The notes below the pieces were generated by a model that was not told the origin of the DNA, made no database searches, and saw nothing but the letters and a program-made list of their open reading frames with translations. Shown piece by piece: positions 1 through 8,768 of a stretch of 35,699 nucleotides of DNA. Source of the stretch: Chloroflexota bacterium (lineage in GTDB: Bacteria; Chloroflexota; Anaerolineae; Anaerolineales; Villigracilaceae); contig JAIOAQ010000031.1 in NCBI GenBank assembly GCA_019873735.1, positions 1 to 35,699 on the forward strand. Reading direction: 5' to 3'. The first letter of the stretch is position 1. Every line of letters starts with the position of its first letter. A program made the translations under genes and the position numbers.

Positions 1-161
1 TCGATTTTGTGCTATCCTTAGACATGGAGACGTTACCTTGTTAGAGGATTGTAGAGAATCCCCTTTCTATCAGGGTTCGTCTCCTTTTTCAAATATTTTT
101 CGGATAGGTTCTAAGTACATTGTGAAGGGAGGATTTGCAAGTTTTGGATTTGCCGCTCTCG

Positions 162-226
162 CCCTCACCCCTGCCCACCTGTCCCCGTCGGGGGGTCTCC
201 CAGTGGGGGGAGGGGTAGGGTGAGGG
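162..226. repeat. GC-rich imperfect palindrome
   Basis: The arms CCCTCACCC (162-170) and GGGTGAGGG (218-226) are perfect 9-bp inverted repeats enclosing G/C-homopolymer-rich DNA that can also pair in part. Short palindromes with this CCCTCACCC end are, from general knowledge, common dispersed intergenic repeats in many bacterial genomes. Only one copy is in this window. It lies beyond the rpoD terminator. The rest of 1-280 shows no convincing gene; a 61-codon open frame there runs into the palindrome and looks spurious. Confidence 0.55.
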
Positions 227-281
227 AAAATTTCTAAAACTTAATTTACGCTGTACAAAGGTATAGAAAGGGGAAAAGCCC

Positions 282-323
282 TTAAAAAGAAAGGACAGAC
301 GCTGTTTGAAAACGTCTGTCCTT
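282..323 (-). terminator. Rho-independent terminator of rpoD
   Basis: A perfect 11-bp stem (291-301 with 313-323, arm AAGGACAGACG on the plus strand) encloses an 11-nt loop. Read on the minus strand it is followed directly by TCTTTTTAAG. It begins 20 nt past the rpoD stop codon, the right place and direction for intrinsic termination. Confidence 0.88.
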
Positions 324-342
324 GCTGATCAAAATTCTGGCA

Positions 343-1554
343 TCACTCGCCCAGGTAATCCCGCAATTTTCTGCGGATTGACGGGTGCCGCAGCCGGCTC
401 AGCGCCTGGGCTTCGATCTGGCGCACGCGCTCGCGCGTCACGCCCATCTTGCGCCCGACTTCTTCCAGCGTGTAGGCCTGCCCGTCAAGCAAGCCGTAAC
501 GCAATTGCAGGATGCGCACCTCACGCGGGGGCAAACCGTTCAGCACTTCGCTGAGATGCTCGCGCAACAGGTTGTAGGTGGCGGTATCGTCGGGGGGCAG
601 GGCCTCATCGTCTTCGATGAAGTCTCCCAAGACGGAATCCTCTTCGTCATCGGTGGGCGTTTCCAGCGAGAGCGGGCGGCGCGCCACCTGAATCATGTTT
701 TCCACTTTTTTCGGAGGCACTTCCAGCGCTTCGGCTACTTCCTCCACGGTAGGCTCGCGTCCCAGCCGTTGAGTCAGTTGGTGCTGGACGCGCAGGAGTT
801 TGTTGATCTGGTCGCCCATATGCACCGGCACGCGGATGGTGCGCCCCTGATCGGCAATGGCACGCGTCACGGCCTGACGAATCCACCAGGTGGCATACGT
901 CGAGAACTTGTGTCCGCGCCGGTAATCGAACTTTTTGGTGGCGCGAATCAAACCGATATTGCCCTCCTGAATTAAATCCAGGAAGGGCACGCCGCGCCCC
1001 ATATACTTTTTTGCCACGCTGATCACCAGCCTGCTGTTGGCCGTGATCAGGTGTTCGCGGGCCGACCAGCCGTCCTCGATGAGTTTGCGCAATTCGGCGC
1101 GCCGCCTCAGGCTGACGTTTCCGCGCGCCAGTTCCTCGCGGGCTATCCGTCCGCGCTCGATACGCTGGGCCAGTTCCACTTCTTCTTCGGCGGTCAGGAG
1201 CGGAACACGGCTGACTTCTTTCAGGTACAAGCCGATGGTGTCATCTGTGTCAATGTTAGCCAGATAGTCGTCCAGGTTCAAGTCCGGTTCCGGCTCAACC
1301 GGCACCGCCTCCACAGTGGCCAGATCGTCTTCGCTGGGTTCGCCTGTGGTGGTATCTTCCATAAAAGGAATCCCGGCACTTAGGAGAGCCGCAAAGGCCT
1401 CCTCCAATTGTTCAACGTCCTGTTCTGCCTCCGGGAAGAAATGCAAAATATCGTCAATCGTGACGTAGGTCTTCTGTCGGCCCAGGTCGATTAAACGCGC
1501 AATCGCAGGATATTCTTCCTCTTCTTCAACAATAAGAATTTTCTCCATATCCAT
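343..1554 (-). CDS. rpoD: RNA polymerase primary sigma factor (RpoD/SigA)
   Basis: This is a group 1-type sigma-70 factor that directs RNA polymerase to housekeeping promoters. The 403-residue protein has an acidic region 1.1-like N-terminus (about 1-100). Region 1.2 starts near 103 with [17 protein letters not shown]. Region 2 (about 172-246) carries the core-binding and -10 reading motifs [46 protein letters not shown] and RTIRVPVHM. Region 3 follows, and region 4 (about 340-403) ends with the helix-turn-helix [18 protein letters not shown]. It is shorter than the E. coli protein because the long non-conserved insert is absent, as in many non-proteobacteria. Two start codons lie close together (1554 and 1548) and neither has a clear ribosome site; the first was kept. 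It has its own promoter and terminator, so it is probably monocistronic. Confidence 0.96.
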   Translation of the reverse strand: MDMEKILIVEEEEEYPAIARLIDLGRQKTYVTIDDILHFFPEAEQDVEQLEEAFAALLSAGIPFMEDTTTGEPSEDDLATVEAVPVEPEPDLNLDDYLANIDTDDTIGLYLKEVSRVPLLTAEEEVELAQRIERGRIAREELARGNVSLRRRAELRKLIEDGWSAREHLITANSRLVISVAKKYMGRGVPFLDLIQEGNIGLIRATKKFDYRRGHKFSTYATWWIRQAVTRAIADQGRTIRVPVHMGDQINKLLRVQHQLTQRLGREPTVEEVAEALEVPPKKVENMIQVARRPLSLETPTDDEEDSVLGDFIEDDEALPPDDTATYNLLREHLSEVLNGLPPREVRILQLRYGLLDGQAYTLEEVGRKMGVTRERVRQIEAQALSRLRHPSIRRKLRDYLGE

Positions 1555-1594
1555 AAGCAGTTTTCAGTTTCCTTGCCAGTTAATTTCTGTGTTC

Positions 1595-1623
1595 AGCATA
1601 CTCTTTTTTGTGATGAAAATCAA
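1595..1623 (-). promoter_or_regulatory. Predicted sigma-70 promoter of rpoD
   Basis: On the minus strand, -35 TTGATT (1623-1618) is separated by 17 bp from -10 TATGCT (1600-1595). The expected start lies near 1588, giving a leader of about 35 nt before the ATG at 1554. A bulged hairpin (1633-1654) just upstream could end the neighbouring DUF4340 transcript, but no U-run follows it. Confidence 0.6.
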
Positions 1624-1655
1624 TACCTTTTGCTGAAAAGCGGCCTGCTTTCAGG

Positions 1656-2240
1656 CTAAGGCATGACGGTGGGCGTGGCCGCAAGATTCTCGTCGGTTTG
1701 GGAAGTCGGCGTCGGCGGTTCGGGCGGGTTGTAGAAAAGTTTGAGCAAACTATCCAGGCCAGATTTGCTGACGATAACCACTTCGCCGTTTTCTTTCAAA
1801 ACGTAATATCCGCTTTGGGTAGGCGTGGCGTCCCCAATTTTTAGAATCGCTTCCTTCGCCGTATCAAAGCGAACAGTGATGGTAAACGCCGGCCGGTTCA
1901 GACCGACGGTCGCCAGCGGAATCTCGAGGCTGTTTAACACCCTCAGGCTCATTACCTGACTGACGGCGGCTTCCACAAAATCCGCCTCTGCTTCCATGCT
2001 GACAGGTTGTTCATAGCGCCAGCCGGCGGAATCCCGCTGCACCGAGACGGTTTTGCCGCTTGCATCCGTGATGGTCAGACCTTCTACCTGCCCGTTTGTC
2101 TCATCGAAGAGGAAGGTGGTAGGCGGCATGTCAATGACGGTATCTGTCTCTTCCTGCTGCTTATTGCGCGACAGGTAGAACAACAGACCAATCAAGGCTG
2201 CCAGCAGGATGAGAGCAAAAACGGTAGATCGCTTCAGCAT
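1656..2240 (-). CDS. DUF4340 domain protein of the ABC cassette
   Basis: A 194-residue protein with one N-terminal membrane helix (about 5-23), a short charged linker and a soluble outer domain. The pattern EGLTITDASGKTVSVQRD, GWRYEQP and LKIGDATPTQSGYYV is that of DUF4340, a family encoded at the end of GldG-type ABC cassettes; its biochemical role is not established. It ends in a Pro/Thr-rich tail. It starts 3 nt after the GldG-like stop codon, so it is almost certainly co-transcribed and made together with it. It is shorter than many DUF4340 proteins, which often carry two or more repeats of the domain. This is an envelope-associated accessory subunit by inference. Confidence 0.8.
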   Translation of the reverse strand: MLKRSTVFALILLAALIGLLFYLSRNKQQEETDTVIDMPPTTFLFDETNGQVEGLTITDASGKTVSVQRDSAGWRYEQPVSMEAEADFVEAAVSQVMSLRVLNSLEIPLATVGLNRPAFTITVRFDTAKEAILKIGDATPTQSGYYVLKENGEVVIVSKSGLDSLLKLFYNPPEPPTPTSQTDENLAATPTVMP

Positions 2241-2243
2241 ACG

Positions 2244-3836
2244 TTACCCTCGGCTGCGCCGCGCGGCCCAGGCCGCCAACCCGCCAACCAGCACCAGGCC
2301 GGGAATCAGGCAAACGCCGCTCAGCATCAGCCCGATCAATTGAATCTGGCTTAAGAATTTGAAACTGCGTTCCGGCGTGTCTTTAGGAGTGATCCCAAAG
2401 GTCTTTCGTCCAACAGCCCAGTCTATCGTGTTGATGAACATGTCGCTGTTGCCGTAAGAACTGTAAGCAGTATCGGATGCAAAGTCAGAATCGCCAAAGA
2501 CAATCACCCGGCTGGATTGGTCTTCGCTGACTGCCGCCAGCACCAGCGGACCGGCTTTGTCGGTCTCGGCATCAAAACTGGCCGGGGCAATGTCCTCTCT
2601 GCTTGGGCTGGTTTCGCCCCAGGCGTTTTCGGTGGTGAGCACCAGAGGCGTGGTCATCTTGCCGGCAGGGGCGTCCGGCAGGGTTAGCGTGCGCGCCTTC
2701 GGGAAGACGGAAACCAGGGTGCCCATTTTCTCGGTAATGGCGTGACTGCTATATTGGGCAGCAACGGCCATATAAGGCGGGTTGACAGTGGGGTCCAACA
2801 CCAGGTCATTGTCCAGGGCAATGCCCCAATCTTCGGCCAGCATTTTGGCCAGCAGGTCTTCTGCCTGCCCAAAGTCGGTCAGCACGGGCGGTTCGCTCAG
2901 CACGACCAAAGCGCCGCCTTTTTGCAGGTAGGCTTTCAGCAAAGCCACCTCTTGCTCAGAGACCGGCTTGGTCGGCCCGGCGATTACGATAGAAGCCGCG
3001 TCTTCCGGGATGGCGTTGGTTGCAAGCAGGTTAAGTGTTTTGACGATGTAATTTTTATTGCTCAGCGTTTGTTTGACCCAGGTCATGGAGTTCTCGTTGC
3101 TTTGCTCGATATCCTTTTCTCCATGCCCGGTGAGGAAATAAACGGTGTAGGCTTCGGGATTCATCAGGCGCACCAACGCGCCGGTGATCTCGGCCTCTGA
3201 AGCATAGGTGACGATTTCTTTCTGTTCGCCCATCTGCAGGATGATCATCCCATCGCGTGTGACGCCCATTTGTTGGGCCAGCAGAGGGTTGAGTTCGGGG
3301 TCAATGAAACGATAGTCAAATTTGCCCTCACTGCTGGAGCGGAAGTTCATCAGCAGATTATTGACAAATTCGGTGGACATGCGCCCTGAATAGAAAGCCA
3401 GCGCCGTTACCGGCTGAGGCAGCGTTTTGAGGGCTTCCAAACTCTCAGGCGCCAGGGTATTTTCCTTGCCTTCGGTCAGATCCCATTTGTATGGGTTTTG
3501 AAATGTGATCACATTGACGACAATCAAAATGCCCAGGACGGCCAGCGTCATTACCAGGGCGTTGCTGCCATAGCGTGCTTGCCGCCCCGAAAGGAAGTCG
3601 CGCACACCCTGCGGGTTCAGCAGCGCGTAAATGCACGGCCCGATGACGACCAGCCCCACGCTGATCCAGAACACCAGGTTCAGGCGTTTTATATCGGGCG
3701 GTGTATATAAATCTGAAAAGGCCAGGAATTTCAGCCCGCCCAGGATCAGTGCTGACACCAGGCCGGCGGCTGACAGCCATAGCCCGTAGACCGCATATTC
3801 TTTTGGTTTTGTGGCGGATTTCTGCGGCTTAGCCAT
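2244..3836 (-). CDS. GldG-like ABC transport auxiliary membrane protein
   Basis: A 530-residue member of the GldG / ABC-type uncharacterised transport family. Three N-terminal membrane helices lie near residues 15-110. A large extracytoplasmic domain begins with NPYKWDLTEGKENTLAPES and contains the family-typical FLTGHGEKD. A C-terminal helix is followed by a short basic tail (AARRSRG). A longer reading from a GTG at 3845 is possible. The ATG at 3836 is preferred because GGAGG lies 8 nt upstream and the ATG overlaps the permease stop as TAATG, a coupled arrangement. Family members work with GldA/GldF-like ABC subunits; substrate is unknown outside gliding Bacteroidetes. Here the role in envelope or export is inferred from context. 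Confidence 0.82.
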   Translation of the reverse strand: MAKPQKSATKPKEYAVYGLWLSAAGLVSALILGGLKFLAFSDLYTPPDIKRLNLVFWISVGLVVIGPCIYALLNPQGVRDFLSGRQARYGSNALVMTLAVLGILIVVNVITFQNPYKWDLTEGKENTLAPESLEALKTLPQPVTALAFYSGRMSTEFVNNLLMNFRSSSEGKFDYRFIDPELNPLLAQQMGVTRDGMIILQMGEQKEIVTYASEAEITGALVRLMNPEAYTVYFLTGHGEKDIEQSNENSMTWVKQTLSNKNYIVKTLNLLATNAIPEDAASIVIAGPTKPVSEQEVALLKAYLQKGGALVVLSEPPVLTDFGQAEDLLAKMLAEDWGIALDNDLVLDPTVNPPYMAVAAQYSSHAITEKMGTLVSVFPKARTLTLPDAPAGKMTTPLVLTTENAWGETSPSREDIAPASFDAETDKAGPLVLAAVSEDQSSRVIVFGDSDFASDTAYSSYGNSDMFINTIDWAVGRKTFGITPKDTPERSFKFLSQIQLIGLMLSGVCLIPGLVLVGGLAAWAARRSRG

Positions 3837-4582
3837 TATTGCCACCTCCGAACCTCAATTGTAAGCGTACCCAAAAACAAGCCAAGGACGAGCAGGGTGA
3901 GCGGGTAAACAATATCGGATAAATTGAGGACGCCCATTGCCATGGAATTGTAGAAGCGGTCGCGAAGGTCAATGTAGCGGAAAAAGTCACCCAAGCGCGG
4001 CAGAATGTCGGCTGGGGCGCCAATGAGAAACCACAATACTACCAGCACCACCAGGGTTGTAAAGAAAGCCGCAATTTGGTTGCTAAACATGGCCGAGATG
4101 CCTACGCCAATTGCCAGCAGTGCAGCAGAAATGAGAATCATGCCGAGGTAATTGGTGAGCAGAACACCCAAATCCAACCCCGGTTCAATCAGCAAGTGCA
4201 GGATCAGCGGGTAGAGGAGAGAGAGAACAATGAGGGTGAGCACAAAAAGGAATGAGCCCAGCCACTTGCCGGCCACCAGTTCCCAGTCCCGCAGCGGAGC
4301 CGTGAGCAGCAGTTCCAGCGTGCCGGTGCGGTGTTCATCGGCCAACAGGCGCATGGTCAACGCCGGGATGGAGAAGATAAACATGAACAGCATGGGTCCG
4401 GTGATGATGCTGACATCGGGGACATACGGGGAATACATGACAATTGGCTGACTTGCCTGCCAGATGTTGAGTGCAAAGATGATGCCGACAATCACCAGAA
4501 TCGTGAACATGATCACGTAAGCAATTGGGCTGACAAAGTAGTGCTTATACTCGCGCTGCGCGATAATCCACATGTTACGCAT
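3836..4582 (-). CDS. ABC-2 type permease (GldF-like)
   Basis: A 248-residue polytopic membrane protein with about six helices, near residues 17-40, 60-80, 105-130, 140-165, 170-190 and 220-240. The N-terminus (MWIIAQREYKHYFVSP) and the segment DEHRTGTLELLLTAPLRDWELVAGKW are typical of ABC-2 permeases that pair with a single ATPase. A GAGG sequence lies 6 nt before the start, and it begins 10 nt after the ATPase stop codon. It should form the membrane channel of the transporter with the upstream ATPase and the downstream GldG-like protein. Substrate cannot be told from sequence. Confidence 0.87.
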   Translation of the reverse strand: MRNMWIIAQREYKHYFVSPIAYVIMFTILVIVGIIFALNIWQASQPIVMYSPYVPDVSIITGPMLFMFIFSIPALTMRLLADEHRTGTLELLLTAPLRDWELVAGKWLGSFLFVLTLIVLSLLYPLILHLLIEPGLDLGVLLTNYLGMILISAALLAIGVGISAMFSNQIAAFFTTLVVLVVLWFLIGAPADILPRLGDFFRYIDLRDRFYNSMAMGVLNLSDIVYPLTLLVLGLFLGTLTIEVRRWQ

Positions 4583-4592
4583 AGTTGCCTCG

Positions 4593-5513
4593 CTATTTTC
4601 TCTTTTTGCCGGTGAGTTCGAGGAAGATTTCCTCCAGGCTCATGCCAACTGGCTGCATTTCCAGCAAGTCGTAATTGGCCCGCACGATGGTTCGGGCTAC
4701 TTCGGGCCGCACATCCTGTCCGGGTGCGTGTTGAAATTCCAGCACCCCTTCGGGCAGAGCAATGACTTCCTGAACGCCGGGGATGGCCGCAATCTTCTCC
4801 ACCAACTCATCTGATTCGCCGCGTACGCGCAGGCTGACGCGCTGTGCGCCGGAGAGGCGTGCCTGCAGGTTTTCGGGGCTGTCTTCGGCGACAATGCGGC
4901 CTTTGTTGATGATCACCACCCGGTCGCAAATTTGCTGGGCCTCCGAAAGAATGTGCGTTGAGAGCAGCACGGTTCGTTCTTTGCCGAGTTCGCGAATCAG
5001 GTTGCGCACTTCTACCACCTGAGCCGGGTCGAGGCCGATAGTCGGTTCATCCAGAATCAGCACTTCCGGCCGGTGCAGCAAAGCCTGTGCCAGGCCCACG
5101 CGCTGGCGCATTCCTTTGGACAAATTGCCAATGTAGCCATCGGCGCGCTCAATCAGGCCGACCATGTCGAGCACAGTATCTACCCGGTCCTCTGCGCGGG
5201 GGAGATGCCGCAGGTCGGCCATAAATTTCAGGTAGTCGAAGACTGTCATATCGTTGTACAGGGGGACAGTCTCAGGCAAGTATCCTACCCTGCGGCGAAC
5301 TTCGAGCGATTCGCTGATGATGTCGTAACCGGCAACTTGCGCACTGCCGGCGGTGGGCGGCATATAACCGCTCAGGATACGCATGGTGGTGGTTTTGCCG
5401 GCGCCGTTTGGACCGAGAAAGCCCAGTATCTCGCCTTGCCTGGCCTCAAAGGTCAGGTTCTCAATTGCGCGCCGCGCGCCGTAGTCTTTGGTGAGTCCGT
5501 TTACTCGAATCAT
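4593..5513 (-). CDS. ABC transporter ATP-binding protein (GldA-like)
   Basis: A 306-residue ATPase that energises the ABC-2 permease. All nucleotide-binding motifs are intact: Walker A GPNGAGKTT (34-42), signature LSKGMRQ (131-137), Walker B VLILDEP (151-157), D-loop GLDP and switch His187. The C-terminal 80 residues (SLRVRGESDELVEKI to the end) form the extra domain often found in ABC-2 exporter ATPases such as NatA, CcmA and GldA types. AAGGAGA lies about 6 nt before the start. It is the first gene of a four-gene operon behind the promoter at 5613-5642. Confidence 0.92.
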   Translation of the reverse strand: MIRVNGLTKDYGARRAIENLTFEARQGEILGFLGPNGAGKTTTMRILSGYMPPTAGSAQVAGYDIISESLEVRRRVGYLPETVPLYNDMTVFDYLKFMADLRHLPRAEDRVDTVLDMVGLIERADGYIGNLSKGMRQRVGLAQALLHRPEVLILDEPTIGLDPAQVVEVRNLIRELGKERTVLLSTHILSEAQQICDRVVIINKGRIVAEDSPENLQARLSGAQRVSLRVRGESDELVEKIAAIPGVQEVIALPEGVLEFQHAPGQDVRPEVARTIVRANYDLLEMQPVGMSLEEIFLELTGKKRK

Positions 5514-5561
5514 CCGGTCTCCTTGTCCTGCCTCTTAGTGACTTTGATCATGGGCGAAATA

Positions 5562-5594
5562 CGCGGCACAACAGCCAAATGGCAGCGTGCCGCG
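5562..5594 (-). other. Hairpin in the 5' leader of the ABC operon
   Basis: CGCGGCAC (5562-5569) pairs perfectly with GTGCCGCG (5587-5594) around a 17-nt loop, inside the roughly 95-nt untranslated leader between the promoter and the ATPase start. No U-run follows, so it is not a classical terminator. A role in mRNA stability or control is possible but unproven. Confidence 0.45.
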
Positions 5595-5612
5595 GATTTA
5601 CGACCGTCATAA

Positions 5613-5642
5613 ACTATACAACAAATGAAGACACAAAGTCAA
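5613..5642 (-). promoter_or_regulatory. Predicted sigma-70 promoter of the ABC operon
   Basis: On the minus strand TTGACT (5642-5637) is followed by an 18-bp spacer and TATAGT (5618-5613). Five of six bases match the consensus in each hexamer. It stands about 100 bp upstream of the ATPase start codon and within the gap after the small membrane protein gene. Confidence 0.72.
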
Positions 5643-5668
5643 GCAGACGGCTAAAGTCTAATGAAACG

Positions 5669-6097
5669 CTAATCTTTGTAGAACACGTTGTACCATGCCT
5701 GTTTCATTCCGATAATGCTTCCGCCGATGACAGCCATCCCAAAAGCCACCCGTGCCAATACATCCGGCGCGCTCAAAATAACGGCAATGGTCAGACCAAA
5801 CTTTCCAGAGTTCGGAAATTCAGGCTGATTGATTTTCCCCAGCACAAGTGCCAGCGACCATAATGCCTCAATCAGCACGGCCGCACCGGCCAGAAACACG
5901 ACGGCTCCCAACAGGAAGAGCAATGGGAATTGGCGGCGCGCAATCATGGGGGCTTTTTCGCTCTGTACATGTTGTACCAATGCTTCTGCTTCTGGCCAGT
6001 TTAAGCCGTTTGTTTCGCACAGTTCGTAAGCAATTTCGTCCGGGCTGACGCCTCTGCTCAAGCGGGTGACAATGTATTCGTGGGTTCGTTCGTCCAT
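5669..6097 (-). CDS. Small membrane protein of unknown function
   Basis: A 142-residue protein that I do not recognise. The N-terminal 50 residues look helical and soluble (DERTHEYIVTRLSRGVSPDEIA), perhaps a small helical bundle. Two or three membrane helices follow (about 55-85, 98-120 and 118-135). The C-terminus is short and polar (YNVFYKD). Upstream on the minus strand TTGAAG and TACAAT are 19 bp apart (6157-6127), a plausible promoter. It lies in the same direction as the ABC operon but about 155 nt before it and behind a separate promoter, so it is probably its own unit. The frame is clean and codon use matches the neighbours. Confidence 0.65.
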   Translation of the reverse strand: MDERTHEYIVTRLSRGVSPDEIAYELCETNGLNWPEAEALVQHVQSEKAPMIARRQFPLLFLLGAVVFLAGAAVLIEALWSLALVLGKINQPEFPNSGKFGLTIAVILSAPDVLARVAFGMAVIGGSIIGMKQAWYNVFYKD

Positions 6098-6177
6098 CTT
6101 TGCTCTGTTGCTGGAATTTAAGTTTTATTGTACACTGTATTCGGGTAACGTCTTCAAACTGAAATCAGTCAACGCTC

Positions 6178-6300
6178 GTAACTGCCTGCCCTTAAGCCTC
6201 CCGCGGGTTCGAACAAGACCGGCAAGCGGATGCCGGTAATCAGGAAGATGTCTTGTGGGTTGGCAATTGTACCAAAACCTGCGGGAGGGTAAGCACTTAC
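6178..6300 (-). repeat. MITE-like element, copy D
   Basis: A 123-bp element with inverted ends GTAACTGCCTGCCC and GGGTAAGCACTTAC. Its reverse complement aligns along its whole length with copies A, B and C. Flanking octamers CAACGCTC (6170-6177) and CAACATTC (6301-6308) match at 6 of 8 positions and may be a decayed target duplication. It lies just upstream of the aldo/keto reductase start. Confidence 0.75.
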
Positions 6301-6326
6301 CAACATTCTCTTATTGAGGTGGCGCA

Positions 6327-7301
6327 ATGGAATACCGAAAACTTGGACGTGCTGGTCTGAAAGTTTCCCCTTTGTGTCTGGGGACAATGCAGTTTGGCTG
6401 GACGGCAGATGAGGCGCTCTCGTTTCGCATCCTGTCTGCCGCATTGGACGCCGGTATCAACTTTATTGATACCGCGGATATCTATTCCACCTGGGTGCCG
6501 GGCAATCCTGGCGGTGTTTCAGAGACGATTATCGGGAAGTGGTTGAAGCAGGCCGGCGTGCCGCGCGATCGGGTGGTGATTGCCACCAAGGTACGTGGCC
6601 GCATGGGAGATGGTCCCAATGACGCCGGCCTCTCGCGCGCTCATATCCTGCAGGCTGTGGAGGCTTCTTTGCGCCGTCTGGGCACGGACTACATTGACCT
6701 GTATCAAACCCATTGGCCGGATGACGAGACTCCCATTGAAGAGACCTTGCGGGCGCTGGACGATTTGGTGCATGCCGGAAAGGTGCGCTATATCGGCGCC
6801 TCCAACTATGCCGCCTGGCAGTTAATGCAGGCTTTATGGGCTTCTGACAGGCTGGGCCTGGCGCGTTTTGATGTCCTTCAGCCGCACTACAACCTGATCG
6901 TGCGCGCCGAGTTTGAAGCCGAACTGCGCGCCGTGTGCGCCACATATCAAATCGGCATCATCCCCTACAGTCCACTGGAGGGCGGATTCCTGACCGGCAA
7001 GTACCGCCGCAACCAACCTTTACCCGATAGCGTCCGCGCCGCGGACTTGAAGGATGCTTTTACAGAGCAGAACTGGGCTCTGTTATCCATGATGGACGAA
7101 CTGGCGCGTGCACACGAGGCCACAATTTCTCAAATTGCCCTGGCCTGGCTGTTGGCCGATCCGGTGATTACCAGTCCCATTATCGGCCCGCGGACACTTG
7201 AACAATTGGATGACAATCTTGGCGCATTGCAGGTAGAATTGGCTGCCGAAGAGAAGGCTGCCCTGGACCGGGCTTCTGCCTGGCGCAAGGACAGCAACTA
7301 G
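6327..7301 (+). CDS. Aldo/keto reductase
   Basis: A 324-residue NAD(P)H-dependent oxidoreductase of the aldo/keto reductase superfamily, with the usual length for a TIM-barrel member. The catalytic tetrad can be placed at Asp48, Tyr53 (IDTADIY), Lys88 (IATKVRG) and His129 (YQTHWPD). The cofactor-binding end is visible as [13 protein letters not shown] and [22 protein letters not shown] lies about 5 nt before the ATG. The substrate is unknown; relatives reduce aldehydes, ketosugars or dicarbonyls. The start lies 26 nt after a MITE-like element, so promoter sequences may come from that element. Confidence 0.93.
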   Translation: MEYRKLGRAGLKVSPLCLGTMQFGWTADEALSFRILSAALDAGINFIDTADIYSTWVPGNPGGVSETIIGKWLKQAGVPRDRVVIATKVRGRMGDGPNDAGLSRAHILQAVEASLRRLGTDYIDLYQTHWPDDETPIEETLRALDDLVHAGKVRYIGASNYAAWQLMQALWASDRLGLARFDVLQPHYNLIVRAEFEAELRAVCATYQIGIIPYSPLEGGFLTGKYRRNQPLPDSVRAADLKDAFTEQNWALLSMMDELARAHEATISQIALAWLLADPVITSPIIGPRTLEQLDDNLGALQVELAAEEKAALDRASAWRKDSN

Positions 7302-7344
7302 CCGGTAGTACACGGCGGAATTTGCATCGCGCTTGGAGGCCTGA

Positions 7345-8595
7345 TTGCGTTCAAGACAACTTTTTTTCCTGATCCTGCTGGTATTGATCGTCCTGACCAT
7401 CTTGGGCGCTTTATATTTTGCCAATGCTCGTCTGACCGCCAGCACAGAGATTGGCCGCGACTTCCGCTTGTATTGGTCGGGAGCCCATTACTTCCTGTTT
7501 CAAAAAATAAACCCCTACCGGCCCGAGCCGACAGCCCAGATACGGCGTGATGTCTTTGGTACCTCTTTATCGGCAGACAATTCTCCCCTATACTGGTTGG
7601 ACTATCCCTTCTACATTTTGCTAATCTATTTGCCTTTTTCAGCGCTTAAGAACGCCAACCTGGCGCTATTGCTCTGGACCATCCTTTTGCAGATTGCACT
7701 TGCCGCAACACTGATTCTTCACCTGCGGTTATTAGACTGGCGTCCGCACCCTGTCTCTGTGTTTCTGTTGTCTCTCTTTGTTTTCTTCTGGCAATATAAT
7801 GTGATCGCATTGCTGGATGGCAACATCTCCCTGCTTTTGGGCGCGCTTTTTGCCGGCGTCTTGCTTTCTTTGCAAAATGGCTCAGATGAGACAGCAGGTA
7901 TCCTCCTGGCCTTTTCCACGTTCAAATGGGAGGCCGGCGGGCTGTTAATTATTTTCATCCTGCTTTGGGCCTTTTTCCGGCGCCGCTGGGGTTTTCTCTC
8001 GTTTTTCGGCATCAGCCTGGGCATCCTGCTTGCTATTACCACCATTCTCCTGCCAGACTGGCCGCAACCTTTTTACCACTCGGTTCTTTCAAATTTGCGT
8101 ATTGGAAAAGGTTTTTCGACCTTCAGCGTGTTTCAACACTGGTGGCCAGGGATTGGGCAAAAACTGGCCTGGGGGTTGACGGTCCTGTTGGGCGTGTCTT
8201 TGCTGCTGGAGTGGCGCGCTGCCTGCCGCGACGGTTCGTGGCGACGTTTTGCCTGGACAGCCGCCCTGACGCTGGCCGCAACCCCCTTGCTCGGACTGCC
8301 GGTCGAACTTGCCAATTTGTCTCTCTTGACCTTTCCGGCGCTGCTTGTATTTGCAACCTCGGCCGAGCGCTGGTCGTCTGTTTCTACCTTGCTGCTGGGT
8401 CTATGGGTCACAGCATTGACTTTTCTGCCCTGGCTGGCTCTTTTTCAATCCGATTCCCTGGAGCATACAACGTACCGGCTGATGGTCCTTTCAAGCGCGC
8501 TTCTCATCCTGGCTTTGTACTGGCTCAAATGGTGGGCTGTCCGTCCGCCGCGTCTCTGGCTGGACCGACTCAAAGCAGCCGCGAATGCAGATTGA
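7345..8595 (+). CDS. GT87-like (DUF2029) membrane glycosyltransferase
   Basis: A 416-residue polytopic membrane protein with about ten helices. The N-terminal outer loop DFRLYWSGAHYFLFQKINPY is the recognisable part: Asp/Tyr followed by GA and NPY are typical of the GT87/DUF2029 family of polyprenyl-phosphosugar-dependent mannosyl- or arabinosyltransferase-like enzymes. The WEAGGLLIIF region also fits the family. The start is a TTG, supported by GGAGG 5 nt upstream; no ATG occurs near the N-terminus. It follows the reductase by 43 nt and could be co-transcribed. The acceptor and donor are not known. The C-terminal tail is basic (RLKAAANAD). Confidence 0.75.
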   Translation: MRSRQLFFLILLVLIVLTILGALYFANARLTASTEIGRDFRLYWSGAHYFLFQKINPYRPEPTAQIRRDVFGTSLSADNSPLYWLDYPFYILLIYLPFSALKNANLALLLWTILLQIALAATLILHLRLLDWRPHPVSVFLLSLFVFFWQYNVIALLDGNISLLLGALFAGVLLSLQNGSDETAGILLAFSTFKWEAGGLLIIFILLWAFFRRRWGFLSFFGISLGILLAITTILLPDWPQPFYHSVLSNLRIGKGFSTFSVFQHWWPGIGQKLAWGLTVLLGVSLLLEWRAACRDGSWRRFAWTAALTLAATPLLGLPVELANLSLLTFPALLVFATSAERWSSVSTLLLGLWVTALTFLPWLALFQSDSLEHTTYRLMVLSSALLILALYWLKWWAVRPPRLWLDRLKAAANAD

Positions 8596-8647
8596 CAAGC
8601 AAGAAAGAGTTTCCTTGTCGCTTACCTGTGCTATACTTTGTCTGCTG

Positions 8648-8768
8648 GTAACTGCTTACCTTCCCGCAGGTTTTGGCGCAATGTTCAAACCAGAAGGCGT
8701 CTCCATGATTGCCAGCATCCGCGGCCAGCCCTGTTCTAACCTGCGGGAGGGTTAAGAGTAAGCAGTTA
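8648..8768 (+). repeat. MITE-like element, copy A, with perfect 9-bp target duplication
   Basis: A 121-bp element with ends TAACTGCTTAC and GTAAGCAGTTA (perfect 11-bp inverted repeats). Inner arms TTCCCGCAGGTT and AACCTGCGGGAG extend the pairing. The element is bracketed by identical 9-mers TGTCTGCTG at 8639-8647 and 8769-8777, the best target-site duplication in the window. No coding frame is credible inside it. It ends 31 bp before the response regulator start. Confidence 0.88.

Noticed and set aside
38..223. 61-codon ORF at the left edge
   Set aside because: It runs into the GC-rich palindrome, has no ribosome site and no recognisable domain.
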